Below are positions 7,819-17,168 of a stretch of 64,000 nucleotides of DNA, piece by piece (positions within the stretch are counted from its first letter, which is position 1; each line of letters begins with the position of its first letter). The DNA comes from Ectothiorhodospiraceae bacterium (GTDB taxonomy: Bacteria; Pseudomonadota; Gammaproteobacteria; XJ16; Halofilaceae). A program made the translations under genes and the position numbers. Location of the stretch: positions 29,451 through 93,450 of the forward strand of contig SLKC01000042.1 of the NCBI GenBank assembly GCA_007134775.1. The letters are read 5' to 3'. A model generated the notes under the pieces. It was not told where the DNA came from. It made no database searches and worked only from the letters and a program-made list of their open reading frames with translations.

Positions 7819-8751
7819 ATGAACGCACTGTCGATTCGTAATCTGGCGAAGACCTATCCCAGGGGGGTGGTCGCACTGCGCGGTATCGATCTCGACGTCG
7901 AGGCGGGGGAGTTCTTCGCCCTGCTCGGGCCCAACGGGGCCGGCAAGTCGACCGCGATCGGCATCATTACCTCGCTGGTCAACAAGTCCTCGGGGACGGT
8001 GTCGGTGTTCGGCCACGATCTTGACCGCGAGACCGAGGCAGCGAAGGCGTGTATCGGACTGGTGCCCCAGGAGATCAACTTCAATCAGTTCGAGACGGTG
8101 CGCCAGATCGTGCTCAACCAGGCGGGCTACTACGGCATCCCGCGACGCCAGGCGGCACAGCGCGCTGAGACCTATCTCAAGCAGCTCGGGCTGTGGGAGA
8201 AGCGTGATGCCGTCTCACGCGAACTCTCGGGAGGTATGAAGCGCCGCCTGATGATCGCGCGCGCCCTCGTGCACGAGCCCCGCCTGCTGATCCTCGACGA
8301 GCCGACTGCCGGTGTCGACATCGAGGTCCGGCGGTCGATGTGGCATTTTCTCGAAGAAATCAACCGCCGTGGCGTGACCATCATCCTGACGACGCACTAC
8401 CTCGAAGAGGCCGAGATGCTCTGTCGCAACGTGGCGGTGATCAACCATGGCGAGATCGTCGAATACGGGACCGTTACCGAGCTGTTGCACAAGCTGCACA
8501 TCGAAACCTTCGTCCTGACCGTTTCCGGCGATACGGTTCGCCTGGAACCGATCGAGGGGTACACGATCCGCCCGCGCGCCGACGGCGGCCTCGAGGTCGA
8601 AGTGCCCAAGGATCACGGCGTCAATCGCCTCTTCGCCGAACTCGACCGACAGGGCATCGAGGTGCTGAGCATGCGCAACAAGGCCAATCGGCTCGAGGAG
8701 TTCTTCCTGCGCCTGGTCGAGCGCCAGCGCGAATCCGCCGAAGTGGCATAG
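7819..8751 (+). CDS. yadG: ABC-2 type exporter ATPase, YadG-like
   Basis: 310 residues from ATG 7819 (a GTG nine bases upstream is an alternative). Cytoplasmic nucleotide-binding subunit closely resembling E. coli YadG throughout: Walker A GPNGAGKST, Q-loop VPQE, signature LSGGMKRR, Walker B LLILDEPTAGVD and the switch His in TTHYLEEAEMLC. The C-terminal QGIEVLSMRNKANRLEE matches the YadG tail. It is followed after 21 bases by its membrane partner. The substrate of YadGH-type exporters is not established. Confidence 0.92.
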   Translation: MNALSIRNLAKTYPRGVVALRGIDLDVEAGEFFALLGPNGAGKSTAIGIITSLVNKSSGTVSVFGHDLDRETEAAKACIGLVPQEINFNQFETVRQIVLNQAGYYGIPRRQAAQRAETYLKQLGLWEKRDAVSRELSGGMKRRLMIARALVHEPRLLILDEPTAGVDIEVRRSMWHFLEEINRRGVTIILTTHYLEEAEMLCRNVAVINHGEIVEYGTVTELLHKLHIETFVLTVSGDTVRLEPIEGYTIRPRADGGLEVEVPKDHGVNRLFAELDRQGIEVLSMRNKANRLEEFFLRLVERQRESAEVA

Positions 8752-8772
8752 CCCCTTTTTCGGCCGACACGA

Positions 8773-9564
8773 ATGGAGACCATGATGCCGTCGCGCTGGC
8801 AGCGCAATCGGGTCGCGTTCGAAACGATCGTGATCAAGGAGGTGACGCGCTTCACGCGTATCTGGGTGCAGACCATCCTGCCCTCGGGCATCACCACCGC
8901 GCTGTATCTGCTGATCTTCGGTGGGCTGATCGGCCAGCGGGTGGGCGAAATGGATGGCCATACGTACATGGATTACATCGTCCCCGGTGTGATCATGCTC
9001 GCGATCATCACCAACTCATACGGCAATGTGGTGTCGTCGTTCTACGGCACGAAGTTCCAGCGCCATATCGAGGAGCTGCTCATCGCGCCCGTGCCCAACT
9101 GGCTGATCGTTGCCGGTTACGTCGCCGGTGGCGTCGCCCGCGGCCTCGTCGTCGGCCTGCTGGTTACGGCGGTCGCCGCGGTGTTCACCGATCTCTCGTT
9201 CGAGCATCCGCTACTGACGTTGCTGATCGCGACACTGACCGCGGTCGTGTTCTCCCTCGGCGGTTTCCTCAACGCGATGTTCGCGCGCAGCTTCGATGAC
9301 ATTTCCATTGTCCCGACCTTCGTGCTCACGCCGCTGACCTATCTCGGCGGCGTATTCTATTCGATCACGCTACTCGCGCCCTTCTGGCAGGTGGCCTCGC
9401 TGGCGAACCCGATCCTCTACATGGTGAATGCGTTCCGCTACGGTATCCTCGGCGTTTCCGATATCCCGATCGTGCTCGCTTTCGCCATCATTCTGGTGTT
9501 CATCGGCGTGCTGGGTGCGGCGGCGCTGATCCTGCTCGAGCGCGGTGTGGGCGTGAAAAGCTGA
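8773..9564 (+). CDS. yadH: ABC-2 type exporter permease, YadH-like
   Basis: 263 residues with about six membrane segments. Very close to E. coli YadH, including FxRIWVQTxLP near the N-terminus, KFQRxIEELLxAPVP, FDDISxVPTFVLTPLTYLGGVFYS in pieces, and a basic C-terminal tail. The first ATG (8773) is used here; ATGs 9 and 12 bases later are possible. It forms the transmembrane half of the exporter with the preceding ATPase and the two are surely co-transcribed. Confidence 0.93.
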   Translation: METMMPSRWQRNRVAFETIVIKEVTRFTRIWVQTILPSGITTALYLLIFGGLIGQRVGEMDGHTYMDYIVPGVIMLAIITNSYGNVVSSFYGTKFQRHIEELLIAPVPNWLIVAGYVAGGVARGLVVGLLVTAVAAVFTDLSFEHPLLTLLIATLTAVVFSLGGFLNAMFARSFDDISIVPTFVLTPLTYLGGVFYSITLLAPFWQVASLANPILYMVNAFRYGILGVSDIPIVLAFAIILVFIGVLGAAALILLERGVGVKS

Positions 9565-9636
9565 GGCGCGTAGTGGCGCCGCAGGTCATTGGTGGATACA
9601 CGTAGGCGGATGGACGCGATAGCGGAGAGACAGGCA

Positions 9637-10464
9637 ATGGGTAAGGCGGCAAGAAAGCGGCAGCAGGGACCGACCCTCGCGGAGAAGGTCGATCCCTACG
9701 AGCTGTATCAGGAGTCGGTCCAGGGCGTCGAGTTCGAGCTCGATTTCGTCGAGCAGACCTTCACCGACATCCGTGGGCGTAACCCGCGGCGCATCCGCGA
9801 GGACTTCTGCGGCACCGCCCAGTCCGCCACCGAGTGGGTCAGGCGAGCACCCGGCAACGAGGCCATCGGGGTCGATATCGATCCGGAAGTCCTCGCCTGG
9901 GCCTGGGAGCACAATATCGCGCCGCTGACCCCGGACCAGAAGCAGCGCATCGATCTGCTGCCGGAGGACGTGCTGACCGTCGATGCACGGGGCTTCGACG
10001 TGGTGCAGGCGTTCAACTTCAGCTACTGGTTTTTCCAGGAACGCGCCGACATGCGCCGCTATTTCGCCAACGCATGGCACTCGCTCGGCGCCGACGGCGT
10101 GCTTTTCCTCGACGCCTTCGGTGGGTACGAGGCCCACCGCTGCCAGCGCGAGAAGACCAAGATGGACGGCTTCACCTATATCTGGGAGCAGGCCGCCTAC
10201 AATCCGATCGCCGCCGAGATGGTCTGCTTCATCCACTTCCACTTCCCGGATGGGTCGAAGCTCAACCGCGCCTTCAGCTACAACTGGCGGCTGTGGGGCG
10301 CGAAGGAGCTGCGCGAGCTGCTGGCGGAGGTCGGTTTCCGCCGCACGCGCATGTATGTCCAGGCCTTCGACGAGGAGACGGACGAGCCCGTCGACCGTTT
10401 CGACGAGACCGAGGAGATTCCCGATTACGCCTCCTGGATCGCCTACCTGATCGCGGAGAAGTAG
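9637..10464 (+). CDS. Class I SAM-dependent methyltransferase of unknown substrate
   Basis: 275 residues from the ATG at 9637, chosen because GGAGAG lies about 8 bases before it; earlier in-frame starts exist at 9589 and 9610. The SAM-binding motif I is a variant, EDFCGTAQSATEW, followed by acidic motif II (AIGVDIDPEVL) and the FNFSYWFF segment. This is the pattern of a conserved proteobacterial family annotated only as class I methyltransferase. A Lys/Arg-rich N-terminus (GKAARKRQQ) could contact nucleic acid. It sits between an exporter and dusA, so an RNA target is conceivable but unproven. Confidence 0.8.
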   Translation: MGKAARKRQQGPTLAEKVDPYELYQESVQGVEFELDFVEQTFTDIRGRNPRRIREDFCGTAQSATEWVRRAPGNEAIGVDIDPEVLAWAWEHNIAPLTPDQKQRIDLLPEDVLTVDARGFDVVQAFNFSYWFFQERADMRRYFANAWHSLGADGVLFLDAFGGYEAHRCQREKTKMDGFTYIWEQAAYNPIAAEMVCFIHFHFPDGSKLNRAFSYNWRLWGAKELRELLAEVGFRRTRMYVQAFDEETDEPVDRFDETEEIPDYASWIAYLIAEK

Positions 10465-10524
10465 GGTCCGCCTTCCCCGTGCGGGGTGGTGGTGCCTGCT
10501 ATCATGGCCGGCGGAGGTGAGCGA

Positions 10525-11520
10525 ATGGCGGTCAACCGCACACTCAGCGTAGCGCCCATGATGGACTGCACGGACCGGCACGCCCGCTATCTGCTGCGGT
10601 TGATCACGGCGCGCACGTTGCTCTATAGCGAGATGGTCGCGGCGCAGGCGCTGGTGCGCGGCGACGCCGCGCGTCTGCTCGCCTACGACGCGTTCGAGCA
10701 CCCGCTCGCGCTGCAGATCGGTGGCAGCGAGCCCGAGGCGATGGCGACGGCCGCGCGCCTGGCCGAGGACCACGGCTACTGCGAGGTCAATATCAACTGC
10801 GGTTGCCCCAGCGAGCGTGTGCGCTCCGGGGCCTTCGGCGCTTGCCTGATGGCGGAGCCCGAGACGGTCGCGGCCTGCGCCGCGGCGATGCGCGCAGCGG
10901 TCGCGATCCCGGTGACGGTGAAGACGCGCATCGGCATCGACGAGCGTGATGACCCCGACTTTCTTCTCGCCTTTGTCGATACCGTGGCCGCGGCCGGCGT
11001 CGACAGCTTCACCATCCATGCGCGCAAGGCCTGGCTGCAGGGTCTGTCGCCGAAGCAGAACCGCGAGATACCGCCGCTGGTTCACGCCCGGGCGCACTGG
11101 CTCAAGCGCCAGCGCCCCGATCTCGAGATCATCCTCAATGGCGGCCTGCGCACGCTCGATGAGGTCGAGGACCATCTCGACGGCGTCGATGGCTGCATGC
11201 TCGGACGCGCGCCCTATGCCGATCCCTATCTGCTGGCGGACGCCGATCGCCGTCTCTGGGGCGTGGCCGGCACGGGCCGGCGCCGTGTCGATGTGGTGCG
11301 TGACTACCTGCCCTACGTCCGGGCCCGCCTCGCCGAAGGCGTACCGCTGCACCACATGACGCGCCACATGGGCGGGCTGTTTGGTGGCTGCCGCGGGGCC
11401 CGCGCCTGGCGGCGGACCCTGGCCAAAGGCGCGGCGGCCAAGGGCGGCATCGAAGTCATCGAGGCCGCGCTCGCCCAGGTTGAAGAGGCGGGCGCTGCCT
11501 GCACGGCCGAGCCCGCATGA
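10525..11520 (+). CDS. dusA: tRNA-dihydrouridine synthase DusA
   Basis: 331 residues. A perfect GGAGGT six bases before ATG 10525 fixes the start. FMN enzyme that reduces uridines in the tRNA D-loop (U20/U20a). Motifs are SVAPMMDCTDRHAR at the N-terminus, CEVNINCGCPSERV with the catalytic cysteine, TVKTRIGID, FTIHARKAWLQGLSPKQNR (DusA-specific) and the GGLRTLDEV phosphate site. Length and motifs are those of DusA rather than DusB or DusC. Confidence 0.97.
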   Translation: MAVNRTLSVAPMMDCTDRHARYLLRLITARTLLYSEMVAAQALVRGDAARLLAYDAFEHPLALQIGGSEPEAMATAARLAEDHGYCEVNINCGCPSERVRSGAFGACLMAEPETVAACAAAMRAAVAIPVTVKTRIGIDERDDPDFLLAFVDTVAAAGVDSFTIHARKAWLQGLSPKQNREIPPLVHARAHWLKRQRPDLEIILNGGLRTLDEVEDHLDGVDGCMLGRAPYADPYLLADADRRLWGVAGTGRRRVDVVRDYLPYVRARLAEGVPLHHMTRHMGGLFGGCRGARAWRRTLAKGAAAKGGIEVIEAALAQVEEAGAACTAEPA

Positions 11521-11583
11521 GGGCTCCCGCTACCGGTCATCGATCCGGTCCGCCACCGCCAGCCGGCCTGAGGGGCGCTGTCG

Positions 11584-13398
11584 ATGCAGGGGCGTGACCT
11601 CCGGGATGACCTGCCATCGGGCGAGCGTACCGATGTCGGCAACCTCCTGCGCATGCTGCGCCAGTTGCAGCCCTGGCGCACGCGTATCGCCTTCGCGCTG
11701 GTCAGCCTGATCATCGCCAAGCTGGCGGTGGTCGGCGTGCCGTTGACCCTCAAGGAGATCATCGACACCCTCGAGGCGGACCTCGAGGTGGCACTCGTCG
11801 TACCGCTCGCGCTGCTTGCCGCCTATGGCGCGCTGCGCCTCGCCAACGCCGGTTTCACCGAACTCCGTGACGGGCTCTTCGCCCGGGTGCGTTATGCGGC
11901 GATGCACCACCTCTCGACGACCGTGCTCGCCCATCTGCACCGCTTGTCACTGAGCTGGCACCTGGAGCGGCGCACGGGGGCGATCTCGCGCGATCTCGCC
12001 CGCGGGACGCGGAGTGTCGCCAACATCCTCAACTATCTCGTCTTCAGCCTGCTGCCGACGGGCGCGGAATTGGCCCTGGTCGCCGGCATTCTGCTGGTCG
12101 GGTATCACTGGTCGTTCGTGGCCACGACGCTGGCCGCGGTCGCGGTCTATGTCGGTTTCACGCTCGCCGTGACCAACTGGCGGATCGAGCATCGGCGCCA
12201 GATGAACGCCCTGGAGTCACAGGCGAACGACCGCGCCGTCGACAGCCTGCTCAACTATGAGACCGTCAAGCAGTTCAACAACGAGCGGCGCGAGATCGAC
12301 CACTACAGCGCCACCCTGCAGCAGTGGACCGATGCGGGGGTCCGTACGCAGACCTCAATGGGCATCCTCAATTTCGGTCAGGGCGCCATCATCGCGTTCG
12401 CCGTGACCCTGATCATGGCGCAGGCGGTGCAGGGCGTGCGCATGGAGACGATGTCGATCGGCGATCTGGTGTTGGTCAACGCCCTGCTGCTGCAGATGTT
12501 CGTCCCACTCAATGTGCTCGGTAGCGTCTATCGCGAACTCCGCTACGCGCTGGTCGACATGGACCTCGTCTTTCGTTTGCTCGACACCGAGCCCGAGGTG
12601 CGCGACGCGCCCGGCGCCCGGCCCCTCGTGGTCGAGCGGGGCACGGTCCGCTTCAAGCGGGTCGGCTTCGCCTACCGCAGTGACCGGCCGATCCTGCACG
12701 ACATTGATTTCACCATCCCGCCCGGCGGTCGTGTCGCCGTGGTCGGCCCATCGGGTGCGGGCAAGTCGACCCTGGCCCGCCTGCTGTTCCGTTTCTGGGA
12801 TCCAACGGCCGGCGCCATCCGCATCGATGGCCAGGATTTGCGCGGCTGTACCCAGCAGAGCGTGCGCGCCGCGATCGGGATGGTTCCGCAGGACACGGTA
12901 CTGTTCAACGACACCCTGGCCTACAACATCGGCTACGCGCGCCCCGACGCCACCCGCGACATGATCGAGCACGCCGCCCGGCTGGCGGATATCCACGACT
13001 TCATCCGCGAGCTGCCCGATGGCTACGATACCGTGGTCGGCGAGCGCGGGCTCAAACTCTCCGGTGGTGAGAAACAGCGCGTGGCGATCGCCCGCGTTAT
13101 CCTCAAGGACCCGCCGCTGCTCGTCTTCGACGAGGCGACCTCCAGCCTCGACTCGCGCTCGGAAGGGGCGATCCTGGCGTCGCTGAACCGCGTCGCCCGC
13201 GACCACACCACGCTGGTCATTGCCCATCGTCTGTCGACGATCGCCGATGCCGACGAGATCCTGGTTCTGGAGCAAGGCCGTATCACCGAGCGCGGCACGC
13301 ACGCGGAGCTACTGGCGGCCGGCGCGACCTATGCACGCATGTGGCACCTGCAGCAGCGTGAACGGACGAGCGAACCGCTATCGCAGGGTAGCGACTGA
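11584..13398 (+). CDS. ABC transporter of the Atm1/heavy-metal exporter type (ABCB6/7-like)
   Basis: 604 residues, a full half-transporter: six membrane segments (about residues 30-300), then one ATPase domain. Walker A GPSGAGKST, Q-loop MVPQDTVLFNDT, signature LSGGEKQRVA, Walker B LLVFDEATSSLD, switch HRLSTI. The substrate-cavity region NYETVKQFNNERRE and the PQDTVLFNDTLAYNI stretch are diagnostic of the Atm1 group, which moves glutathione-linked species or metal-thiol conjugates and confers heavy-metal tolerance. It follows dusA by 63 bases and may share its transcript. Confidence 0.9.
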   Translation: MQGRDLRDDLPSGERTDVGNLLRMLRQLQPWRTRIAFALVSLIIAKLAVVGVPLTLKEIIDTLEADLEVALVVPLALLAAYGALRLANAGFTELRDGLFARVRYAAMHHLSTTVLAHLHRLSLSWHLERRTGAISRDLARGTRSVANILNYLVFSLLPTGAELALVAGILLVGYHWSFVATTLAAVAVYVGFTLAVTNWRIEHRRQMNALESQANDRAVDSLLNYETVKQFNNERREIDHYSATLQQWTDAGVRTQTSMGILNFGQGAIIAFAVTLIMAQAVQGVRMETMSIGDLVLVNALLLQMFVPLNVLGSVYRELRYALVDMDLVFRLLDTEPEVRDAPGARPLVVERGTVRFKRVGFAYRSDRPILHDIDFTIPPGGRVAVVGPSGAGKSTLARLLFRFWDPTAGAIRIDGQDLRGCTQQSVRAAIGMVPQDTVLFNDTLAYNIGYARPDATRDMIEHAARLADIHDFIRELPDGYDTVVGERGLKLSGGEKQRVAIARVILKDPPLLVFDEATSSLDSRSEGAILASLNRVARDHTTLVIAHRLSTIADADEILVLEQGRITERGTHAELLAAGATYARMWHLQQRERTSEPLSQGSD

Positions 13399-13458
13399 GC
13401 GGTGGATTGCCGCCTGCGCCTGACAGGGCGACCCCCCCCGGCGGGCCGTGTCGGCGCG

Positions 13459-14379
13459 CTACGCGCGCTGTCGGCTCCACCAGCGCTGCAGCAGGCCGTG
13501 ACGGGGGGAGAGGATCAGGGCAACGAGGAACAGCGCACTGGCGACGAGCACGATGGTACCGCCGGAGGCGACATTGAAGATGAATGACAGGTAAAGCCCG
13601 ACGATCGCGGAGAAGACGCCGATGGCACCGGCGATGGCCATCATCAGGGGCAGGCTGTTGACCAGCAGATAGGCGGTCGCGCCCGGCGTGATCAGCATGG
13701 CGACGACGAGGATGATGCCCACGGTCTCCAGGCTAGCGACGATCGTGAGTGTCAGCAGCAGGATCAGGCCGTAGTGGATGACCCCGGTGGACAGGCCCAT
13801 GGCGCGCGCCTGCACGGGGTCGAAGGTGTAGAGGAAGAGCGGCTTGTAGGCGAGCAGTACGGCGCCGATGGCGATGACGCCAGCGCAGAGCGTGAGCAGC
13901 AGCGCCGGGTAGCCGACGCCGAGAACGTTGCCAAACAGGATGTGCATGAGGTGGGTCGAGGTCGCGATCTGGCTGATGATGACGACACCGAGCGCGAAAG
14001 CCGCGGTGAACATCAGTCCCATCGCCGCATCGGACTTGATCCGGGTGTGGCGTTCGATGAAGCCGATGCCGACCGAGGTGAGCGCGCCGGTGAGGAAGGC
14101 GCCGATGAAGAAGGGCCAGCCCAGCAGATGGGCGATCGCGACACCGGGTAGTACGGCGTGGGAGATCGCATCGCCGAGCAGCGACCAGCGCTTGAGGATG
14201 ACATAGCAGGAGAGGACGCCACAGATGCCGCCGACGATGATCGAGGTGAGCAGGCCGCGCTGCATGAAGCCGTAGCGGAAGGGATCCGAAAGGGCAGACG
14301 GCAGCAGATTGACCACGGCCATCACGGCGGCAATCAGCGCATCGACGACGCCGACACCGAAGGCAAAGAGTGTCTCCAT
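13459..14379 (-). CDS. Mn/Zn/Fe-type ABC transporter permease (ABC-3 family)
   Basis: 306 residues with about eight to nine membrane segments. ABC-3 family permeases (ZnuB, MntB, SitC, TroC) import divalent metals. Typical motifs: FMQRGLL, LLGDAISHAVLPGVA, IKSDAAMGLMFTAAFALGV, VGIILVVAMLITPGATAYLL. It overlaps the preceding ATPase by one base (TGATG). The tail SPRHGLLQRWW resembles the Mn/Fe branch more than ZnuB. No periplasmic binding protein is adjacent. Confidence 0.93.
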   Translation of the reverse strand: METLFAFGVGVVDALIAAVMAVVNLLPSALSDPFRYGFMQRGLLTSIIVGGICGVLSCYVILKRWSLLGDAISHAVLPGVAIAHLLGWPFFIGAFLTGALTSVGIGFIERHTRIKSDAAMGLMFTAAFALGVVIISQIATSTHLMHILFGNVLGVGYPALLLTLCAGVIAIGAVLLAYKPLFLYTFDPVQARAMGLSTGVIHYGLILLLTLTIVASLETVGIILVVAMLITPGATAYLLVNSLPLMMAIAGAIGVFSAIVGLYLSFIFNVASGGTIVLVASALFLVALILSPRHGLLQRWWSRQRA

Positions 14380-15188
14380 CAGGTGGCAACCGCTCGCGTG
14401 GTGCCCTCATCGCCGAACCATTGGGCTGCAACCGTGCGGGCGAGCATCTCTTCGGTGAGCATCTCGTCACGCTCGCCGGTAGCGATCACCCGGCGGTTGA
14501 GCAGCACGACATGGTCGGCGTGGGCACGCGCGCTCATCAGATCGTGAGTGACCGTGACCACAGTCCGGCCACGCGCCTTCTCGCGTTGCAGGACCTGCAT
14601 GATCAGCTCTTCACTCATCCGGTCGACCCCGGTCAGGGGTTCGTCGAGCAGCAGCACGGCGGCGCCCTGGGCGAGGACCCGCGCCATCAGCGTGCGCTTG
14701 CGTTGGCCACCCGAGAGCGCGGCGATCGGCTGATCGGCGAGTGCGGCAAGGTCGACGTCGGCCAGCGCGGCGGCCACTGCATCGTGGTGGTCGGGGCCGG
14801 CGAAGCGGCTGGGGAGGAAGCGGCGCAGCCCCGGTTCGCGGGCCATGCGGGCGAAGCGTGCCGACATCACGACAGCCCGCACCGAGGCGGGAAAATCCCA
14901 GTCGATCTGTTCCTGCTGCGGCATATAGGCGATGTCGCCGCGGGCCCGGACGCGCGTCGCGTCGTCGCCGAGTATCTGTACCCGGCCGCTGCGCGGGGCC
15001 AGGATGCCGACGAGCACCTTGAACAGGGTCGACTTGCCGGCGCCATTGGGCCCGACCAGGGTCACCAGCCGCCCCTGCGGCAGGTCGAGATCGATGTCCT
15101 CGATGACCGGGGCGCCGTCGTACCCGGCACTGAGCCCGCGGATGGCGATCGCGCTACCCGGGGATGGCGCGCGCTCGTTCATGGCCAT
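14379..15188 (-). CDS. Mn/Zn/Fe-type ABC transporter ATPase
   Basis: 269 residues. Walker A GPNGAGKST, the Q-loop stretch MPQQEQIDWDFPASV (typical of MntA/SitB/TroB ATPases), signature LSGGQRKR, Walker B AVLLLDEPLTGVD and the switch TVTHDLMSA. The first ATG (15188) has only a weak ribosome site; another ATG lies 6 bases downstream. First gene of a two-gene unit with the permease, behind a palindrome at 15267-15281 that is a good candidate for metal-dependent control. Confidence 0.93.
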   Translation of the reverse strand: MAMNERAPSPGSAIAIRGLSAGYDGAPVIEDIDLDLPQGRLVTLVGPNGAGKSTLFKVLVGILAPRSGRVQILGDDATRVRARGDIAYMPQQEQIDWDFPASVRAVVMSARFARMAREPGLRRFLPSRFAGPDHHDAVAAALADVDLAALADQPIAALSGGQRKRTLMARVLAQGAAVLLLDEPLTGVDRMSEELIMQVLQREKARGRTVVTVTHDLMSARAHADHVVLLNRRVIATGERDEMLTEEMLARTVAAQWFGDEGTTRAVAT

Positions 15189-15266
15189 GCGGGCGCTGGG
15201 CCACCGGCGCGCTGCAGGGGCGATGGGTCAGGCATTGGGGGCTCCGCGCCGCTGTTGGACTGCGTC

Positions 15267-15281
15267 TTAGACTCAGTCTAA
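15267..15281. promoter_or_regulatory. Perfect 15-bp palindrome, candidate metalloregulator operator
   Basis: TTAGACT-C-AGTCTAA is a perfect inverted repeat with a one-base centre, 79 bases upstream of the metal-transporter ATPase. The TTAG...CTAA ends resemble the layout of DtxR/MntR-family boxes. A manganese- or iron-sensing repressor is therefore the first guess, by analogy only. No candidate regulator gene lies next to it. Confidence 0.55.
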
Positions 15282-15359
15282 TTCTAGCGTGCCGTCCCCC
15301 GCAGCGCCACAAGCCGCTGTGTGCCCCCGGGCGTGCGCGGAGGCGGCCAAGGGAACCGC

Positions 15360-15788
15360 TCAGCCGGAGATGTAACGCTGCAACTCGGCGCGCTCATTCT
15401 CCAGCTCATCGATGCGTGCCCGCACCACGTCGCCGATCGAGATGATGCCCGTCAACTGTTCACCCTCCAGGACCGGCACATGGCGAAAACCACCGTCGGT
15501 CATCTGCCGCATGACGTAGTTCACGTCGTGGTCCGGCGTGCAGCACTGCACCTGCGGTGTCATCAGATCGGCGGCGGTGAGGCGGGTGAGGTCGGGCCCT
15601 TCCCCGGCAAGGGCATGCACGATGTCGCGTTCGGAGAGGATCCCGACCATATGATCATTTGCGTCAGTCACGACCACCGCACCGATGCGTCGACGTTTGA
15701 GCTCCTCGACGACTTCGAGGATCGGGCGATCCGGTCTCACCGTGGCCACTCCACCGCCCTTGCGCTGCAGAATCCGTGAGAGTTTCAT
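15360..15788 (-). CDS. CBS-domain pair protein
   Basis: 142 residues from ATG 15788, supported by GGGGAGGA seven bases upstream; a longer upstream extension looks non-coding. Two tandem CBS motifs fill the whole protein: first about residues 8-65 (PILEVVEELKRRRIGAVVV, VGILSERDIV), second about 75-130 (GGFRHVPVLE, GIISIGDVV). Stand-alone CBS pairs bind adenosine nucleotides or NAD and act as energy sensors or partner regulators. The C-terminal charged helix may mediate pairing. The partner is unknown. Confidence 0.92.
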   Translation of the reverse strand: MKLSRILQRKGGGVATVRPDRPILEVVEELKRRRIGAVVVTDANDHMVGILSERDIVHALAGEGPDLTRLTAADLMTPQVQCCTPDHDVNYVMRQMTDGGFRHVPVLEGEQLTGIISIGDVVRARIDELENERAELQRYISG

Positions 15789-15924
15789 GTTGCGGGTCCT
15801 CCCCATGGCTTGCGGGTCGACGCAGTTTGCTGCCCAACCCCGTGTCACTTTCCAAGGATGCGGGAATGCGCGGGACAGTCAATATCCGGGATTGTGCGCA
15901 TCGCCATCGTCGGCCGTGTCGTGC

Positions 15925-16947
15925 TCAGCCGCCGATGTAGGACATCTCCACCTTCTGCACAGGCACGGTCTCGTCGGAGCGCAGTTCCGAGTATCGATCG
16001 GCTCGGCTGCTCCAGATCGCCCGAATTTCCTCGTCGAGGCGCTCATCCGCGACACCCGAGCGCAGCAGGCCGCGCAGATCGGTGCCGACACCCGCGAACA
16101 GGCAGGTATAGAGCGCGCCCTCCGCCGACAGGCGCGCCCGCGTACAGCCGCGGCAGAAGGGCTGGGTCACCGAGGCGATGATGCCGATCTCGCCCGTGCC
16201 GTCGCGGTAGCGCCAGCGCTTGGCGACCTCGCCTGGGTAGTTCGGCTGCAGCGTCTCCAGCGGGAAGACGGCGTCGATGCGATCGCGGATCTCGCGGGCG
16301 GTGACGACATCGTCGAGACGCCAGCCGTTGGTCGTGCCCACATCCATGAACTCGATGAAGCGCAGGACATGGCCGCTGCCGCGGAAATAGCCCGCCATCC
16401 GCGGGATCTGGTCGTCGTTGACGCCGCGTTTGATCACTGCGTTGATCTTGACCGGTCCGAGTCCCGCATCCCCCGCGTTCTCGATGCCCTCGAGCACCTT
16501 CGCCACCGGGAAGCCGACGTCGTTGACCGCCATGAACACGGCGTCGTCGAGCGCGTCGAGGCTGACCGTGACCCGTGACAGACCGGCGTCGGCGAGCGCG
16601 CGGGCGCGCGCGGCACTGAGCAGAGAGCCGTTCGTGGTCAGCGCGATGTCATTGATGCCGTCGACGGCGGCGAGGCGCTCGACCAGCCGTTCCAGGTTGG
16701 GCCGCACCAACGGCTCGCCGCCGGTCAGGCGGACCTTGCGTACACCGTGCGCGGCGAAACGACGGGCGAGGCGCTCGATCTCGTCGAAGTCGAGCAGCGC
16801 CGAACGCGGCAGAAAATCGTGGTCGGCGCCGAACTGCTCCTTGGGCATGCAATAGGTGCAGCGGAAGTTGCAGCGATCGGTCACCGAGATGCGCAGATCG
16901 CGCAATCCGCGGCCGAGCTGGTCGACGGGTTGGCTGGCGTCGGACAT
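15925..16947 (-). CDS. moaA: GTP 3',8-cyclase MoaA (molybdenum cofactor synthesis)
   Basis: 340 residues. Radical-SAM enzyme that, with MoaC, converts GTP to cyclic pyranopterin monophosphate. The N-terminal cluster cysteines are Cys26, Cys30 and Cys33 (CNFRCTYC). The C-terminal second 4Fe-4S cluster cysteines lie in [19 protein letters not shown], and the protein ends in GG as MoaA does. Divergent from cysG across a 221-base gap. No other moa gene is in the window. Confidence 0.97.
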   Translation of the reverse strand: MSDASQPVDQLGRGLRDLRISVTDRCNFRCTYCMPKEQFGADHDFLPRSALLDFDEIERLARRFAAHGVRKVRLTGGEPLVRPNLERLVERLAAVDGINDIALTTNGSLLSAARARALADAGLSRVTVSLDALDDAVFMAVNDVGFPVAKVLEGIENAGDAGLGPVKINAVIKRGVNDDQIPRMAGYFRGSGHVLRFIEFMDVGTTNGWRLDDVVTAREIRDRIDAVFPLETLQPNYPGEVAKRWRYRDGTGEIGIIASVTQPFCRGCTRARLSAEGALYTCLFAGVGTDLRGLLRSGVADERLDEEIRAIWSSRADRYSELRSDETVPVQKVEMSYIGG

Positions 16948-17168
16948 CGTGCGTCCTCCGGTGGGTTCAGCAACTGCCGCGCGGGGAGCGGGACGGCATC
17001 GCCATGATCGGGAAAATGCCGTCGCGATACAAGAATTCCATCATGCGATCGCCGCAGCAGCAGAGCCCCACTGGCGCGCATAAGCTGATGACGAATCGCA
17101 TGAGTCGGCCGCCGACAGCTCTGGGATAATCCCGAGCCATCGATGGCCCGCGGAGGGCTTGTGCGGCA

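Noticed and set aside
17123-17133. GGGAT-A-ATCCC palindrome before cysG as an operator
   Set aside because: Only 11 bases and overlapping a possible -10 element; chance occurrence is likely and nothing else supports it.
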